13,710 nucleotides of DNA from SFHK01 sp963618055 (GCA_963618055.1 CAVERI010000072.1:1-13710), one strand, 5' to 3'; counted from the stretch's first letter, positions 1 through 6,590 are shown. The notes: generated by a model not told the origin, from the sequence alone. Program-made: numbers and translations.

Positions 1-1647
1 GTTCTGCCGTTTATGGCGTGCATCATGCGGGACAGCATGATGTACGGGCAGCAGCAGCAACATCTGGACACGACGAAGGGCGAGACGTTTCACATTGAGA
101 ACGCGAAGGAGGAATATCTGAGCGTTTTCTCAAATTTGCCGGGGCTGCGGGTGCGGTTTGAGGATGGATGCATCTATTTGAAGATTCTTTCGGAAGCGGA
201 GCTTGCCGACCCGGAGCTTGTCGAGCGGTATTCTAAGCAGTTGGATTTTTTGGTGATTGGCATCGGCGATCCGAATCTGAAAATCATAAACTATGCGTTT
301 TTTGGCAAGGATGCGAGCCTGAAGACGACCCAGAACGAATGGCTGATTATCATCATCGGTGCGGTTCTCGCGACGCTGCCCGCGCTGGCGGTTTCGTACA
401 GCGAGCATATTCGCGGGTTTTCCTCCGACATTGGCGACCTTCGCGCGATGGGCGCGAGCCAGAAGCAGGTCTCCGCGCTGTTTCTTATGGAAGCGATAAT
501 CCTGCTTACAGGTGCGGCAATCGTCGCGGGAGCGGTCGCGATGGGGCTGATGAAGGCGCTGTTTGTGTGGTTCTTTGAGCAGAAGGAAATAAAAAGCCTT
601 TCGTGGGCGCTCTTTCACGTCAATTTCTGGAAGCTTCTGGCCATTGCCGCGGCGTATCTGTGCGCGATGGCGGCGATTCTGCTGCTTACGCTGCGCGGGC
701 TGTGCCGTGCGCCGATTGTGCATTTGATGCGGGAGGACGCCGAGGGCAACCGCGTTCGCCGTCCGCGCCGGAGACTGCGCGCGGGCAGGAGCGCCGTCGC
801 GTCGGTGCGCCGCATGCTGCTTTCGCGCGCGAACGGGCGGTATGTAAGCTGCCTGCTGCTTTCGGTGCCGGTGGCCGTGGCGGTGTTTGTGGCGGCCAAC
901 ACGGTGCTTTCGAGCATCGCGGTGGTGAACCCGAGGCCGGAATATGAGCTGAGGGTGACGCAGATGCGGGAAAACGAGCAGGGCGGCTGGTTTACGGAGG
1001 ACGACCGAAGCGCGATAATGGCGCTTTCGGGCGTGCGGGACGTGGAGCTGTCCTCCGTGGTCACGTCGCGCACGTATGAGAACGGCGAATGGCGGAACAA
1101 CGACGGGGACGGAAGCACGATCAACCGGATGTATGTGTATCTTTCGGATATTACGCGCCATGAGGCCGTCGAAAAGTGGCTGCGGGATACCTACGCGGGG
1201 CAGGAATATTCCGTGGAGAACGAATACGCGGAGTATGAGCGGACGGAGGTCGCCTTCGTGGGGCTGTTGTGGCTGCTGCTGGTGTTCCTTCTCGTGCTGC
1301 TGGCGCTGGAGGCGATGGTGGTGTCCGCGCGGCTGATCGGCTTCGTGCTGGCGCAGAGGGGCAACCTTCGAAGGCTGTACGGCCTTGGCGCGTCCGCGGG
1401 AACGCTGATTCGCGCCTACAGCGGGCAGGCGGCGCGCGCGGCGGCGTGGGGGATGATCCTGACGATTGTGCCCTCTGCGGCGCTTCTGTGGGTCTTGTAC
1501 AAGAGTGAAATGTATTTTCTCGACCTGCGCCCCGGCGTGCTGGCCATGAATTTCGGCTGCGCGGCGCTGCTGGCGCTTTCCTACATTCTGCCGGTTCGCC
1601 TGACGCTTAAAAAGGGAATGCGCGGAATCCGCGCGGAGGAGAGGTGA
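1..1647 (+). CDS. FtsX/MacB-type ABC transporter permease (5' end missing)
   Basis: Membrane subunit of an ABC exporter or mechanotransmission-type transporter. The frame is open from base 1 (V-L-P-F before the first Met at 13), so the true start lies left of the window. Counting from that Met, hydrophobic segments lie at about 109-128, 156-188, 206-228, 277-300, 414-437, 473-497 and 508-530. The segment at about 133-165 carries the FtsX hallmark, a basic/acidic stretch ending in LRAMGASQKQVSALFLMEA. A second, weaker FtsX-like half follows at about 437-530 (LRRLYGLGAS). An extracytoplasmic region of about 110 residues (about 302-412) separates the halves, giving the two-FtsX-domain layout of BceB-like permeases. 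The stop codon sits 5 bases before the ATG of the ATPase gene, so the two are surely one operon. Substrate is unknown; peptide or antimicrobial export is only a guess from family. Confidence 0.88.
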   Translation, partial: VLPFMACIMRDSMMYGQQQQHLDTTKGETFHIENAKEEYLSVFSNLPGLRVRFEDGCIYLKILSEAELADPELVERYSKQLDFLVIGIGDPNLKIINYAFFGKDASLKTTQNEWLIIIIGAVLATLPALAVSYSEHIRGFSSDIGDLRAMGASQKQVSALFLMEAIILLTGAAIVAGAVAMGLMKALFVWFFEQKEIKSLSWALFHVNFWKLLAIAAAYLCAMAAILLLTLRGLCRAPIVHLMREDAEGNRVRRPRRRLRAGRSAVASVRRMLLSRANGRYVSCLLLSVPVAVAVFVAANTVLSSIAVVNPRPEYELRVTQMRENEQGGWFTEDDRSAIMALSGVRDVELSSVVTSRTYENGEWRNNDGDGSTINRMYVYLSDITRHEAVEKWLRDTYAGQEYSVENEYAEYERTEVAFVGLLWLLLVFLLVLLALEAMVVSARLIGFVLAQRGNLRRLYGLGASAGTLIRAYSGQAARAAAWGMILTIVPSAALLWVLYKSEMYFLDLRPGVLAMNFGCAALLALSYILPVRLTLKKGMRGIRAEER

Positions 1648-1652
1648 CAGGC

Positions 1653-2312
1653 ATGCTTACGATTGAAGCGCTTACAAAGGTTTACAGGCAGGGAGACGAC
1701 CACATTTTCGCCGTGAACCGGGCGAGCTTTACGGTGCAAAAGGGCGAATTTGTCGCGCTGGTGGGGCAGTCCGGCTCCGGGAAGACGACACTTCTGAACA
1801 TGATCGGCTGCATCGACCGGCCTACATCCGGGCGCGTGCTCTTAGAGGGGAAGGATTTGACCGTTATGGAGGACGAGCCGCTCGCGCGCGTTCGCAGGCG
1901 CAGAATCGGGCATGTGTATCAGGATTTCCGGCTGCTGGAGATGCTCACGGCGGAGGAAAACATCCGCATGCCGTGCCTGCTGGACAACCGTCCGGCGGAC
2001 GAAAAGCGCCTGCGCGCGCTGGCGGAGCTGCTGGGCATCGATCAGCGCCTGCGGCACCTGCCGCGCGAGCTGTCCGGCGGGCAGAGACAGCGCGTGGCCA
2101 TCGCCCGCGCGCTGATCAATAACCCCGCGCTGCTGCTGGCCGACGAGCCGACCGGCAACCTCGACCGGCATTCCGCCGACGAGACCATGGAGCTGCTGCG
2201 CACGCTGAACGGTCAGGGCTGCACCATCCTGCTGGTAACCCACGAGGAACGATACGCAGACATGTGCCTCCGCAAAATCCGCATGATTGACGGCTGCGCG
2301 CAGGAGGCGTGA
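1653..2312 (+). CDS. ABC transporter ATP-binding protein (MacB/LolD/BceA type)
   Basis: Cytoplasmic ATPase that powers the preceding FtsX permease. From ATG 1653 (219 aa) all motifs are intact: Walker A GQSGSGKTT at 38-46, Q-loop YQDF at about 89-92, signature LSGGQ at 140-144, Walker B LLLADEP at 160-166, D-loop NLD just after, and the switch His in LLVTHEE at 197. Length is normal for the family. A GTG at 1644 overlaps the permease stop and would add three residues, but the GGAGGAG would then be only 2 bases away. The purine run GGAGAGGTGA before ATG 1653 gives better spacing, so I prefer 1653. It is translationally coupled to the permease. No sensor kinase or regulator is visible in the window. 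Family assignment is firm; substrate is unknown. Confidence 0.95.
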   Translation: MLTIEALTKVYRQGDDHIFAVNRASFTVQKGEFVALVGQSGSGKTTLLNMIGCIDRPTSGRVLLEGKDLTVMEDEPLARVRRRRIGHVYQDFRLLEMLTAEENIRMPCLLDNRPADEKRLRALAELLGIDQRLRHLPRELSGGQRQRVAIARALINNPALLLADEPTGNLDRHSADETMELLRTLNGQGCTILLVTHEERYADMCLRKIRMIDGCAQEA

Positions 2313-2322
2313 GGAGATAGGC

Positions 2323-2358
2323 GAAAGTCCTTCCGGCGTTTCGGCTGGGAGGACTTTC
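2323..2358. terminator. Hairpin between convergent genes, possible bidirectional terminator
   Basis: GAAAGTCC (2323-2330) pairs with GGACTTTC (2351-2358), and the stem extends inward by T-A, a G-T wobble and C-G pairs, leaving a loop of about 12 bases. It sits between the stop of the ABC ATPase gene (+) and the stop of the LRR-like gene (-). No clear T-run follows on either strand, so strong intrinsic termination is not supported; position is the main argument. Confidence 0.4.
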
Positions 2359-2369
2359 ATCTATCCGGT

Positions 2370-3191
2370 TCAGGTACGATGTTTTTTCGAAAGTCGTTCC
2401 TTTATACGGTTGAAGCTTTCGATATACATATTCAGTTTCGCGGTATCGTCTGGTAGGGTTAACGTGGGCTTTCTGTAGCCGCATACGCGCACATTTCCAT
2501 GAACGGATAGCTCGTCAGCCATGTAAGCGCCGATGGCTTGCCCGTATATGTGCGGATAACGAACGCATATTTGTGCGATTTCCTCGGTTGTAAGCATGCC
2601 CGCGTCAAAATGAAAGGTCTCGATGCAGGGCAGTGTTGATAATACGGAAACGTCGTGGTCTTCCAGAGTGATGTTATTCAGGTCAATTCGGCGCAGCGAT
2701 GCCATACCGGAAAAAGCAGATAGCGATTGCATGCGGTATTTATGTTCTCCGCTCTCTCCCCAGAAACGCACTTCTTCCAGAGTATTGGAAGTAAAAAGCT
2801 TGAATGGGCGATAGGTAAGCTTCTTTGCGTCATGTATGCTGAGAACGCGAAGATGCCTGTTCTCCGACAGGTTCCATAGGTCGGACAGGCGTTTGCAGCG
2901 CTCGATGCGAACAGCGATCAGGTTTTTTACTCGTTCCAGCGGCGCAAAATCCGTGATGCACGTGCAATCGTCGAAATACAGAACTTCGTATGTGGCTGCA
3001 TATTTATCAGCAAAATATTCCAAACCGTCCTGCGTGAGCTGATGAATATGCAGCTTCGTCGGATTCTTTGGAAACTGCATTTCTTTCTTGATCAGGGATG
3101 GCGTTAATTTGCAAAAGCTTCCGTCGCGTTCCCGGCAGAACAGTTGCCTGTCGGCTTCGTGAAAAAGAAAAACGTCATTCTCAACCTGCAT
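2370..3191 (-). CDS. Leucine-rich-repeat-like protein of unknown function
   Basis: A 273-aa protein without a signal peptide or membrane segment, so probably cytoplasmic. Residues about 65-200 have irregular leucine-rich-repeat spacing: short strands such as LIAVRIERC, LRVLSIHD, LEEVRFWG, LRRIDLNN and IETFHFD recur about every 23-30 residues, each followed by a polar turn. The N-terminal ~60 and C-terminal ~70 residues show no motif I recognise; the C-terminus is basic. Start ATG 3191 is supported by GAGGAGGG 8 bases upstream. It lies 28 bases downstream of the phosphoesterase gene on the same strand and may be co-transcribed with it. The gene is visibly more AT-rich than its neighbours, with many TTT, AAA and ATA codons, which hints at separate acquisition. 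Function is unknown; LRR is a fold-level guess. Confidence 0.72.
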   Translation of the reverse strand: MQVENDVFLFHEADRQLFCRERDGSFCKLTPSLIKKEMQFPKNPTKLHIHQLTQDGLEYFADKYAATYEVLYFDDCTCITDFAPLERVKNLIAVRIERCKRLSDLWNLSENRHLRVLSIHDAKKLTYRPFKLFTSNTLEEVRFWGESGEHKYRMQSLSAFSGMASLRRIDLNNITLEDHDVSVLSTLPCIETFHFDAGMLTTEEIAQICVRYPHIYGQAIGAYMADELSVHGNVRVCGYRKPTLTLPDDTAKLNMYIESFNRIKERLSKKHRT

Positions 3192-3219
3192 GCCAATTTC
3201 CCTCCTCTGAAAGACGGTT

Positions 3220-4152
3220 TTATTTCCTGTGCAGCGTCACCATATAGACCTGCGCGCGGCTGCCGAGGCGGAAGGGGAGCCAATCGGTGCCTACGCCGGA
3301 GGAGACGAGCATCTTTACGAGCGATTTTTTATCGTTTTCGTCGTACAGGCCGGCGGGGAAGTCGCCGTCGTAGACTCCGGCGGCGGTCATGAGGCATTTT
3401 CCGAACAGGTTCACCTGCCCGCCGAGGGTATGGCCGCAGAAGATGAGGTCGGCCTCGGCGTTGCCGTTTGCGTCCTTCACGGTGCTGATCTGCTTGGACG
3501 CGTCCGGGTTATGCGCCAGCACGAGCACTGTGCCCGCGTCGGTGGCGTTCTGGAACTGGAAGGCGCGGGAGCCGAACGCGGACGTATAGGCGCAGCCGAC
3601 GATGAGGATGGGCGAATCGTTCACGAGGGCGCGGTGCGTGGCGTTTTCAAGCAGCGTCACGCGGCCGAGCGCGCAGTCCTGATACAGTCCCTCCACGGCG
3701 GCGTCCGAGTCGCCGGACACGGCATAGATGCCGCCGGGCACGGAAAGCCCGGCAAGGCCGGAGAAGAAGGTCTCGCGCGCGGATTTCAATCGTTCATTGA
3801 TGGCGGCGCGGCCCTCCTCCGTCTGCGCGCGGAACAGGTCGGACAGCGACATGCCGGTGTAGTCGCCGCCCAGCAGCACGATGTCCGGGCTCGCCTCGCA
3901 CAGCGTTTGCATCAGCTTCACGCAGTCGCGGGCGCTCCTTTCACTGGTGATTTTAAAATCCGAGGCGAACAGCACGCGCGTGCCCTCTAAAAACGGCGAA
4001 AGCCCGCTGATATACGCGTCCACATAGTCCACGTGCACGACGCGGGCGCACGCGTAGCCATAAATCGCCAGCGAGGCAAGGACAATCAGCACAAGCAGCG
4101 CAAGCATGCGCTTCGGGTGAAAGCCCTTTTTCTTCTTTTTTCGTTTTGCCAT
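3220..4152 (-). CDS. Membrane-anchored calcineurin-like metallophosphoesterase with altered active site
   Basis: A 310-aa protein with a Lys-rich cytoplasmic N-terminus (2-9), one membrane anchor (about 16-36) and a large, probably extracytoplasmic domain of the YkuE-like calcineurin phosphoesterase type. The five metal motifs are recognisable but changed: ASDFK (63-67, usual D-x-H), GGDYTG (95-100, Asp kept), SGDSD (146-150, usual GNHD), AHNPD (213-217, His kept) and GHTLGGQ (240-246, usual GHTHGGQ). The Asp of motif 1, Asp of motif 2 and two His survive, while His of motif 1, Asn-His of motif 3 and the second His of motif 5 are Lys, Asp-Ser and Leu. Catalysis may be lost or changed. Start ATG 4152 has GGAGG about 4 bases upstream. 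It is divergent from the beta-propeller gene and probably leads an operon with the LRR-like gene. Confidence 0.85.
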   Translation of the reverse strand: MAKRKKKKKGFHPKRMLALLVLIVLASLAIYGYACARVVHVDYVDAYISGLSPFLEGTRVLFASDFKITSERSARDCVKLMQTLCEASPDIVLLGGDYTGMSLSDLFRAQTEEGRAAINERLKSARETFFSGLAGLSVPGGIYAVSGDSDAAVEGLYQDCALGRVTLLENATHRALVNDSPILIVGCAYTSAFGSRAFQFQNATDAGTVLVLAHNPDASKQISTVKDANGNAEADLIFCGHTLGGQVNLFGKCLMTAAGVYDGDFPAGLYDENDKKSLVKMLVSSGVGTDWLPFRLGSRAQVYMVTLHRK

Positions 4153-4176
4153 AGCTCCTCCAATTTCACAGGCGAA

Positions 4177-4192
4177 TGTTTCACGTGAAACA
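4177..4192. promoter_or_regulatory. parS: parS centromere site 1 (ParB/Spo0J binding)
   Basis: TGTTTCACGTGAAACA is a perfect 16-bp palindrome and fits the B. subtilis parS consensus TGTTNCACGTGAAACA. The palindrome extends to 24 bp (4173-4196). ParB loads here and recruits ParA and SMC for chromosome segregation. It lies between the phosphoesterase start and the divergent promoters, inside the predicted phosphoesterase mRNA leader. parS sites cluster near oriC, which suggests an origin-proximal location. Confidence 0.93.
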
Positions 4193-4214
4193 TTCGGAAA
4201 TTCCGGCGCGGAAA

Positions 4215-4230
4215 TGTTTCACGTGAAACA
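4215..4230. promoter_or_regulatory. parS: parS centromere site 2 (ParB/Spo0J binding)
   Basis: A second exact copy of the 16-bp parS palindrome, centred 38 bp from the first, with the symmetry extending to 4213-4232. The two copies share no flanking sequence beyond the AA/TT arms, so the 16-mer itself is what is conserved. An ATG lies within the palindrome (4214-4216); it opens the frame of the following gene but is not its start. Confidence 0.93.
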
Positions 4231-4256
4231 TTCACGATCAAATTCGCTCTTGGGCA

Positions 4257-4285
4257 TTGCAACCTTGGATGGATTCTATTATAAT
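4257..4285 (+). promoter_or_regulatory. Sigma-A-type promoter for the beta-propeller/CvpA operon
   Basis: TTGCAA (4257-4262), a 17-bp spacer and TATAAT (4280-4285, perfect -10). The expected transcript starts near 4292, after the in-frame ATG inside parS (4214) but before ATG 4361, which argues for the later start codon. Confidence 0.72.
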
Positions 4286-4306
4286 AGGAATATGCCGCGC
4301 GGGCAA
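4278..4306 (-). promoter_or_regulatory. Divergent promoter for phosphoesterase/LRR genes, overlapping -10
   Basis: On the - strand TTGCCC (4306-4301), a 17-bp spacer and TATAAT (4283-4278). Its -10 overlaps the -10 of the + strand promoter because TATTATAATA reads almost the same both ways, so RNA polymerase cannot occupy both at once. The predicted start near 4271 gives a leader of about 118 nt that includes both parS palindromes, which would fold as RNA hairpins. Confidence 0.5.
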
Positions 4307-4360
4307 GATGGAATTGGTAAAGGATGCTTGCCGGACGGCCTGATAACGGGAGGCCCGAGA

Positions 4361-5458
4361 ATGGACTACAAAAGAAAACAAACGCTGGGATGGCCTGCCG
4401 TGCTTGCGCTCGTCGTCGCCATGACGCTGGCCGCGTATCTGATTGCCCTCGCCATACGCGGAGGTGAGGACGCGCCGCTGTCCAGCATCATTCGATTGAA
4501 CACGGTTTCCAACCGCGACGTGCGCGTCAGCGGAGCGAACGTGTATTATCTGGAGGGCGGCTCGCTGCACTGCGTCTCCTCCGGCGGCAAATACGTGTGG
4601 AATCTGGGCGTAGACGCCGATTCGGAGTTCTCCGCGTCGGAGCACGGCGTGGCGGTGTGGAACCGAAAGAAGCTGACGCTCGTCGAAAAGGAAACCGGGC
4701 ATCTGCTCGCGTCCAAGACGATGGATGGAGAGATTCTGTCCGCGGTGGTCGGCGACCGATACGTGGCCGTCGTCCTCGCGCCGGAGCACAACAGCACGGT
4801 GGTGCTTCTGAACAGCAGCGGCGACGTGGTGGACACGCTCACCAGCTTCGGCGGCTATACGGTGCTGGATTTCGGCTTTTATGAAGGGCAGGAGCTGTTC
4901 TGGATTATGACGCTGGACTCCGCGGGATCCGCGCCAACCTGCCAGATTCGCACGTTCATCCCCGGCAAGCGCGAAACCGGCGCCATCGAGGACGCGGAGC
5001 AGGTGATCTATCAGGTCATGTTCCGCTCGAACTACATCGCCGCGGTCGGCACGAACTACCTTCGCCTGTACGACTACACGGCGAACGAGAAGAAAAACCT
5101 GCGCAAAACGGTCTACGGCTGGTATATGGACGCGGTGGACAGGCGCTCGGACGACCCCCTGATGCTGTTTGTGCCCAATCAGCAGGTGGAGGGCACGATC
5201 GCCATTTCGGACGTGCGCATGATTCGCGGTTCCAGCGAATACATCGTGCGCCTGCCGGTGGTGTGCAGCGTGCTGCTGGCCGACGGGAACACGATGTACG
5301 GCTTCTCGCAGGAATACCTTGCCTGCTGCGTATTCGGACAAAAAAAGGCCACGGTGTATAAGCTGCCGGTTCTGGTAGATACTGTAATTGACATTACCAC
5401 CGACCACACGGCCGTCGTCACGTCCGGCGGATCGATTTACCTGATTCGCCTGCCATAA
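4361..5458 (+). CDS. Membrane-anchored beta-propeller-like protein (DUF5711-like)
   Basis: A 365-aa protein with a short basic N-terminus (MDYKRKQ), one membrane segment (about 11-33) and an outside domain of repeated short beta-strands with the rhythm of a beta-propeller, for example NVYYLEGGSLHCVSSGGKYVW, HGVAVWNRKKLTLVEKETG, YIAAVGTNYLRLYDYT and TAVVTSGGSIYLIRLP at the C-terminus. This matches my memory of DUF5711 proteins in Clostridia, but I cannot run a domain search. I chose ATG 4361 because GGGAGG lies about 8 bases upstream and the promoter -10 is at 4280-4285; the longer frame from 4214 begins inside a parS site, before transcription starts. It is followed after 24 bases by the cvpA-like gene, so the two form an operon. 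Function is unknown; a structural or sensory envelope role is inference. Confidence 0.82.
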   Translation: MDYKRKQTLGWPAVLALVVAMTLAAYLIALAIRGGEDAPLSSIIRLNTVSNRDVRVSGANVYYLEGGSLHCVSSGGKYVWNLGVDADSEFSASEHGVAVWNRKKLTLVEKETGHLLASKTMDGEILSAVVGDRYVAVVLAPEHNSTVVLLNSSGDVVDTLTSFGGYTVLDFGFYEGQELFWIMTLDSAGSAPTCQIRTFIPGKRETGAIEDAEQVIYQVMFRSNYIAAVGTNYLRLYDYTANEKKNLRKTVYGWYMDAVDRRSDDPLMLFVPNQQVEGTIAISDVRMIRGSSEYIVRLPVVCSVLLADGNTMYGFSQEYLACCVFGQKKATVYKLPVLVDTVIDITTDHTAVVTSGGSIYLIRLP

Positions 5459-5482
5459 AAATAGCGACATGGAGGGAAAAAC

Positions 5483-6232
5483 GTGAACATCATCAACATC
5501 ATCCTGCTGGCGATTCTCCTGATCAGCTTCATTTCCGGCATGCAGAAGGGCCTGCTGGCCTCCCTGCTGGCGACGATCGGCTTCGTCGCCGCGTGGCTGA
5601 TTGCCTCTTCTCTGTGCGGCACGCTGGCCAACCACTTCATGAACAGCGGCTTCAAGGACGCGCTCAGCGGCCTCGACCCGTTCCGCGAGCTCGTCGCGAA
5701 GCTCGGCGATAACGCCAACACCGTGTGCAACGGCGCGGCAAGCACGCTAAACGGCATCTGCGAAACGCTCACGGAGGCCTCCGTCCCCAAGGCCGTGGTC
5801 GACGCCTTCCGCAGCAACGCCGCCAGCCCCGCGTTCGCCGCGCTGACCATCAGCGAATGCCTCACGCAGACCATCTGGCAGTCCACGTTCAATGTCGTTT
5901 CCTTCGCGATTGTCTTCGCCATTGCTTACGCGGCGCTGCTGCTCGTGGTCAACCTGATCAACAACATGTTCCGCCTGCCCAAGCTTCGCGGCGTGGACGG
6001 CCTGCTGGGCGGCATCCTCGGCCTCGTCCGCGGCTACGCGGTGCTCTGCCTGATCGCCGCCGTGATTCCCATGGTGTATACGGCGCTGGATTCTTCCGTC
6101 GTGCAGGCGCTGTTCGCGGATTCCTCGATGGGCGCGTTCTTCCTGAACGGCGATTCCCTGCTCAGCGACCTGTTCCAAATTTCCTCGAAGATCGATAAGG
6201 TGATGCGCACCATGCCCAAGGTGATTGTCTGA
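5483..6232 (+). CDS. CvpA-family membrane protein
   Basis: A 249-aa polytopic membrane protein. Hydrophobic segments lie at about 3-17, 25-47, 135-160 and 175-199. The pattern is the CvpA (colicin V production) family one: an N-terminal LISFISGMQKGLLASLL stretch with the Gly/Lys turn after helix 1, and a second half with RGVDGLLGGILGLVRGYAV, the conserved D-x-x-L-G-x-x-x-G-x-x-R-G motif before the last helix. The middle (about 55-130) is soluble and Ala-rich. The start is GTG 5483, fixed by GGAGGG at 5471-5476 (6-base spacer). It is last in the operon with the beta-propeller-like gene and is followed 10 bases later by a strong terminator. Biochemical role in Bacillota is poorly defined; family membership is well supported. 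Confidence 0.9.
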   Translation: MNIINIILLAILLISFISGMQKGLLASLLATIGFVAAWLIASSLCGTLANHFMNSGFKDALSGLDPFRELVAKLGDNANTVCNGAASTLNGICETLTEASVPKAVVDAFRSNAASPAFAALTISECLTQTIWQSTFNVVSFAIVFAIAYAALLLVVNLINNMFRLPKLRGVDGLLGGILGLVRGYAVLCLIAAVIPMVYTALDSSVVQALFADSSMGAFFLNGDSLLSDLFQISSKIDKVMRTMPKVIV

Positions 6233-6242
6233 TTTCAAACGT

Positions 6243-6273
6243 AAAAAAGCCGCCGAAGCATGGCGGCTTTTTT
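6243..6273. terminator. Strong bidirectional intrinsic terminator after the CvpA-family gene
   Basis: AAAAAAGCCGCC (6243-6254) pairs with GGCGGCTTTTTT (6262-6273): 12 bp with a 7-base loop, a T6 tail on + and the mirrored A6 run giving U6 on -. It ends the operon and would also stop any leftward transcript from the toxin-antitoxin region. Confidence 0.95.
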
Positions 6274-6283
6274 GATGGGGAAA

Positions 6284-6355
6284 CGGCGGTTGACGCGTTT
6301 GGATGGGCTCTCCCCTCTGCAGTGGGATGCTGCCCACCAGTTAGCGATGGGCGGC
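6284..6355 (+). ncRNA. Third, promoter-less copy of the antitoxin RNA element
   Basis: Bases 6284-6355 resemble the antitoxin RNA genes at 6502-6590 and 6952-7040. They keep the block TGGGCTCTCCCCTCTG (19 of 20 bases match the second copy with its left flank), the loop sequence CCAGTTAGCG and a terminal hairpin. That hairpin has different bases but keeps pairing (6329-6336 with 6348-6355, 8 bp with one wobble). The upstream CGGCGGTTGAC joins directly to the GCGTTTGGA of the RNA body, as if the ~45 bp between two TGAC tetramers, including the -10, had been removed. No toxin frame follows. It is probably a relic, or an RNA now dependent on outside transcription. Confidence 0.55.
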
Positions 6356-6467
6356 GGCTTCGAGAGCGCGTTAGAACCGTGTTGTAGAGTTTTTTAAGAG
6401 CCAAAAAAGTCAATGATTACAAGGACTTTGAGTGCGTTATAACATCTTTCCGGACAAAAATCGGCGG

Positions 6468-6496
6468 TTGACAACCGCCGGCGACGATGCTATAAT
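6468..6496 (+). promoter_or_regulatory. Antitoxin RNA promoter, copy 1
   Basis: Perfect consensus: TTGACA (6468-6473), a 17-bp spacer and TATAAT (6491-6496), with the predicted start near 6502. The -35 box sits inside an inverted repeat, CGGCGGTT-GAC-AACCGCCG (6462-6480), that could be an operator. It is stronger than the toxin promoter (TAGAAT -10), as expected if antitoxin must be in excess. Confidence 0.87.
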
Positions 6497-6501
6497 AACG
6501 A

Positions 6502-6590
6502 CAGGAAGGGATGACGCTTTTGCAGGAGCTTTCCCCTCCGAAGATTGGACGGCCGCCTACCAGTTAGCGCTGGATGGCGGCTTGTGTTTT
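6502..6590 (+). ncRNA. Antisense antitoxin RNA, copy 1 (type I TA, par/RatA-like)
   Basis: A predicted RNA of about 88 nt from the consensus promoter to a terminal hairpin. The hairpin pairs GCCGCC (6552-6557) with GGCGGC (6576-6581) and CCAG (6560-6563) with CTGG (6570-6573), around the loop TTAGCG, followed by the tail TTGTGTTTT (6582-6590). Its end overlaps the stop codon of the convergent toxin gene, so it is antisense to the toxin mRNA 3' region. Near its 5' end CGCTTTTG (6515-6522), followed by CAGG, is complementary to the toxin leader just upstream of the SD, as in the par locus of plasmid pAD1. A small upstream hairpin (GGAG 6525-6528 with CTCC) exposes a pyrimidine-rich loop. The existence of the RNA is inferred from sequence signals only. 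Confidence 0.72.
6552..6590 (+). terminator. Terminator hairpin of antitoxin RNA, copy 1
   Basis: A two-part stem (6 bp, 2x2 internal loop, 4 bp) followed by a U-rich tail on the + strand. The same hairpin would lie in the toxin mRNA 3' UTR, but no U-run follows it on the - strand, so toxin mRNA may end further on and cover the whole antitoxin. Confidence 0.65.

Noticed and set aside
130..1161. 343-codon - strand frame opposite the ABC permease
   Set aside because: Basic, His-rich shadow of a clearly recognisable FtsX-type gene.
3229..3990. 253-codon + strand frame opposite the phosphoesterase
   Set aside because: The - strand has a membrane anchor, SD and recognisable phosphoesterase motifs; the + frame has none.
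4238..5635. Long - strand open frame of 465 codons opposite the beta-propeller gene
   Set aside because: His/Arg/Gln-rich shadow translation that spans two real + genes and their junction; no SD or motif.
6406..6426. AAAGTC/GACTTT inverted repeat between the relic and copy 1
   Set aside because: Only 6 bp with a 12-base loop and no T-run; not convincing as a terminator or operator.
6511..6567. Small frame starting at ATG 6511 inside antitoxin RNA copy 1 after GGAAGGG
   Set aside because: The purine run abuts the ATG with no spacer, and the frame is not conserved: copy 2 stops after 10 codons with a different peptide.
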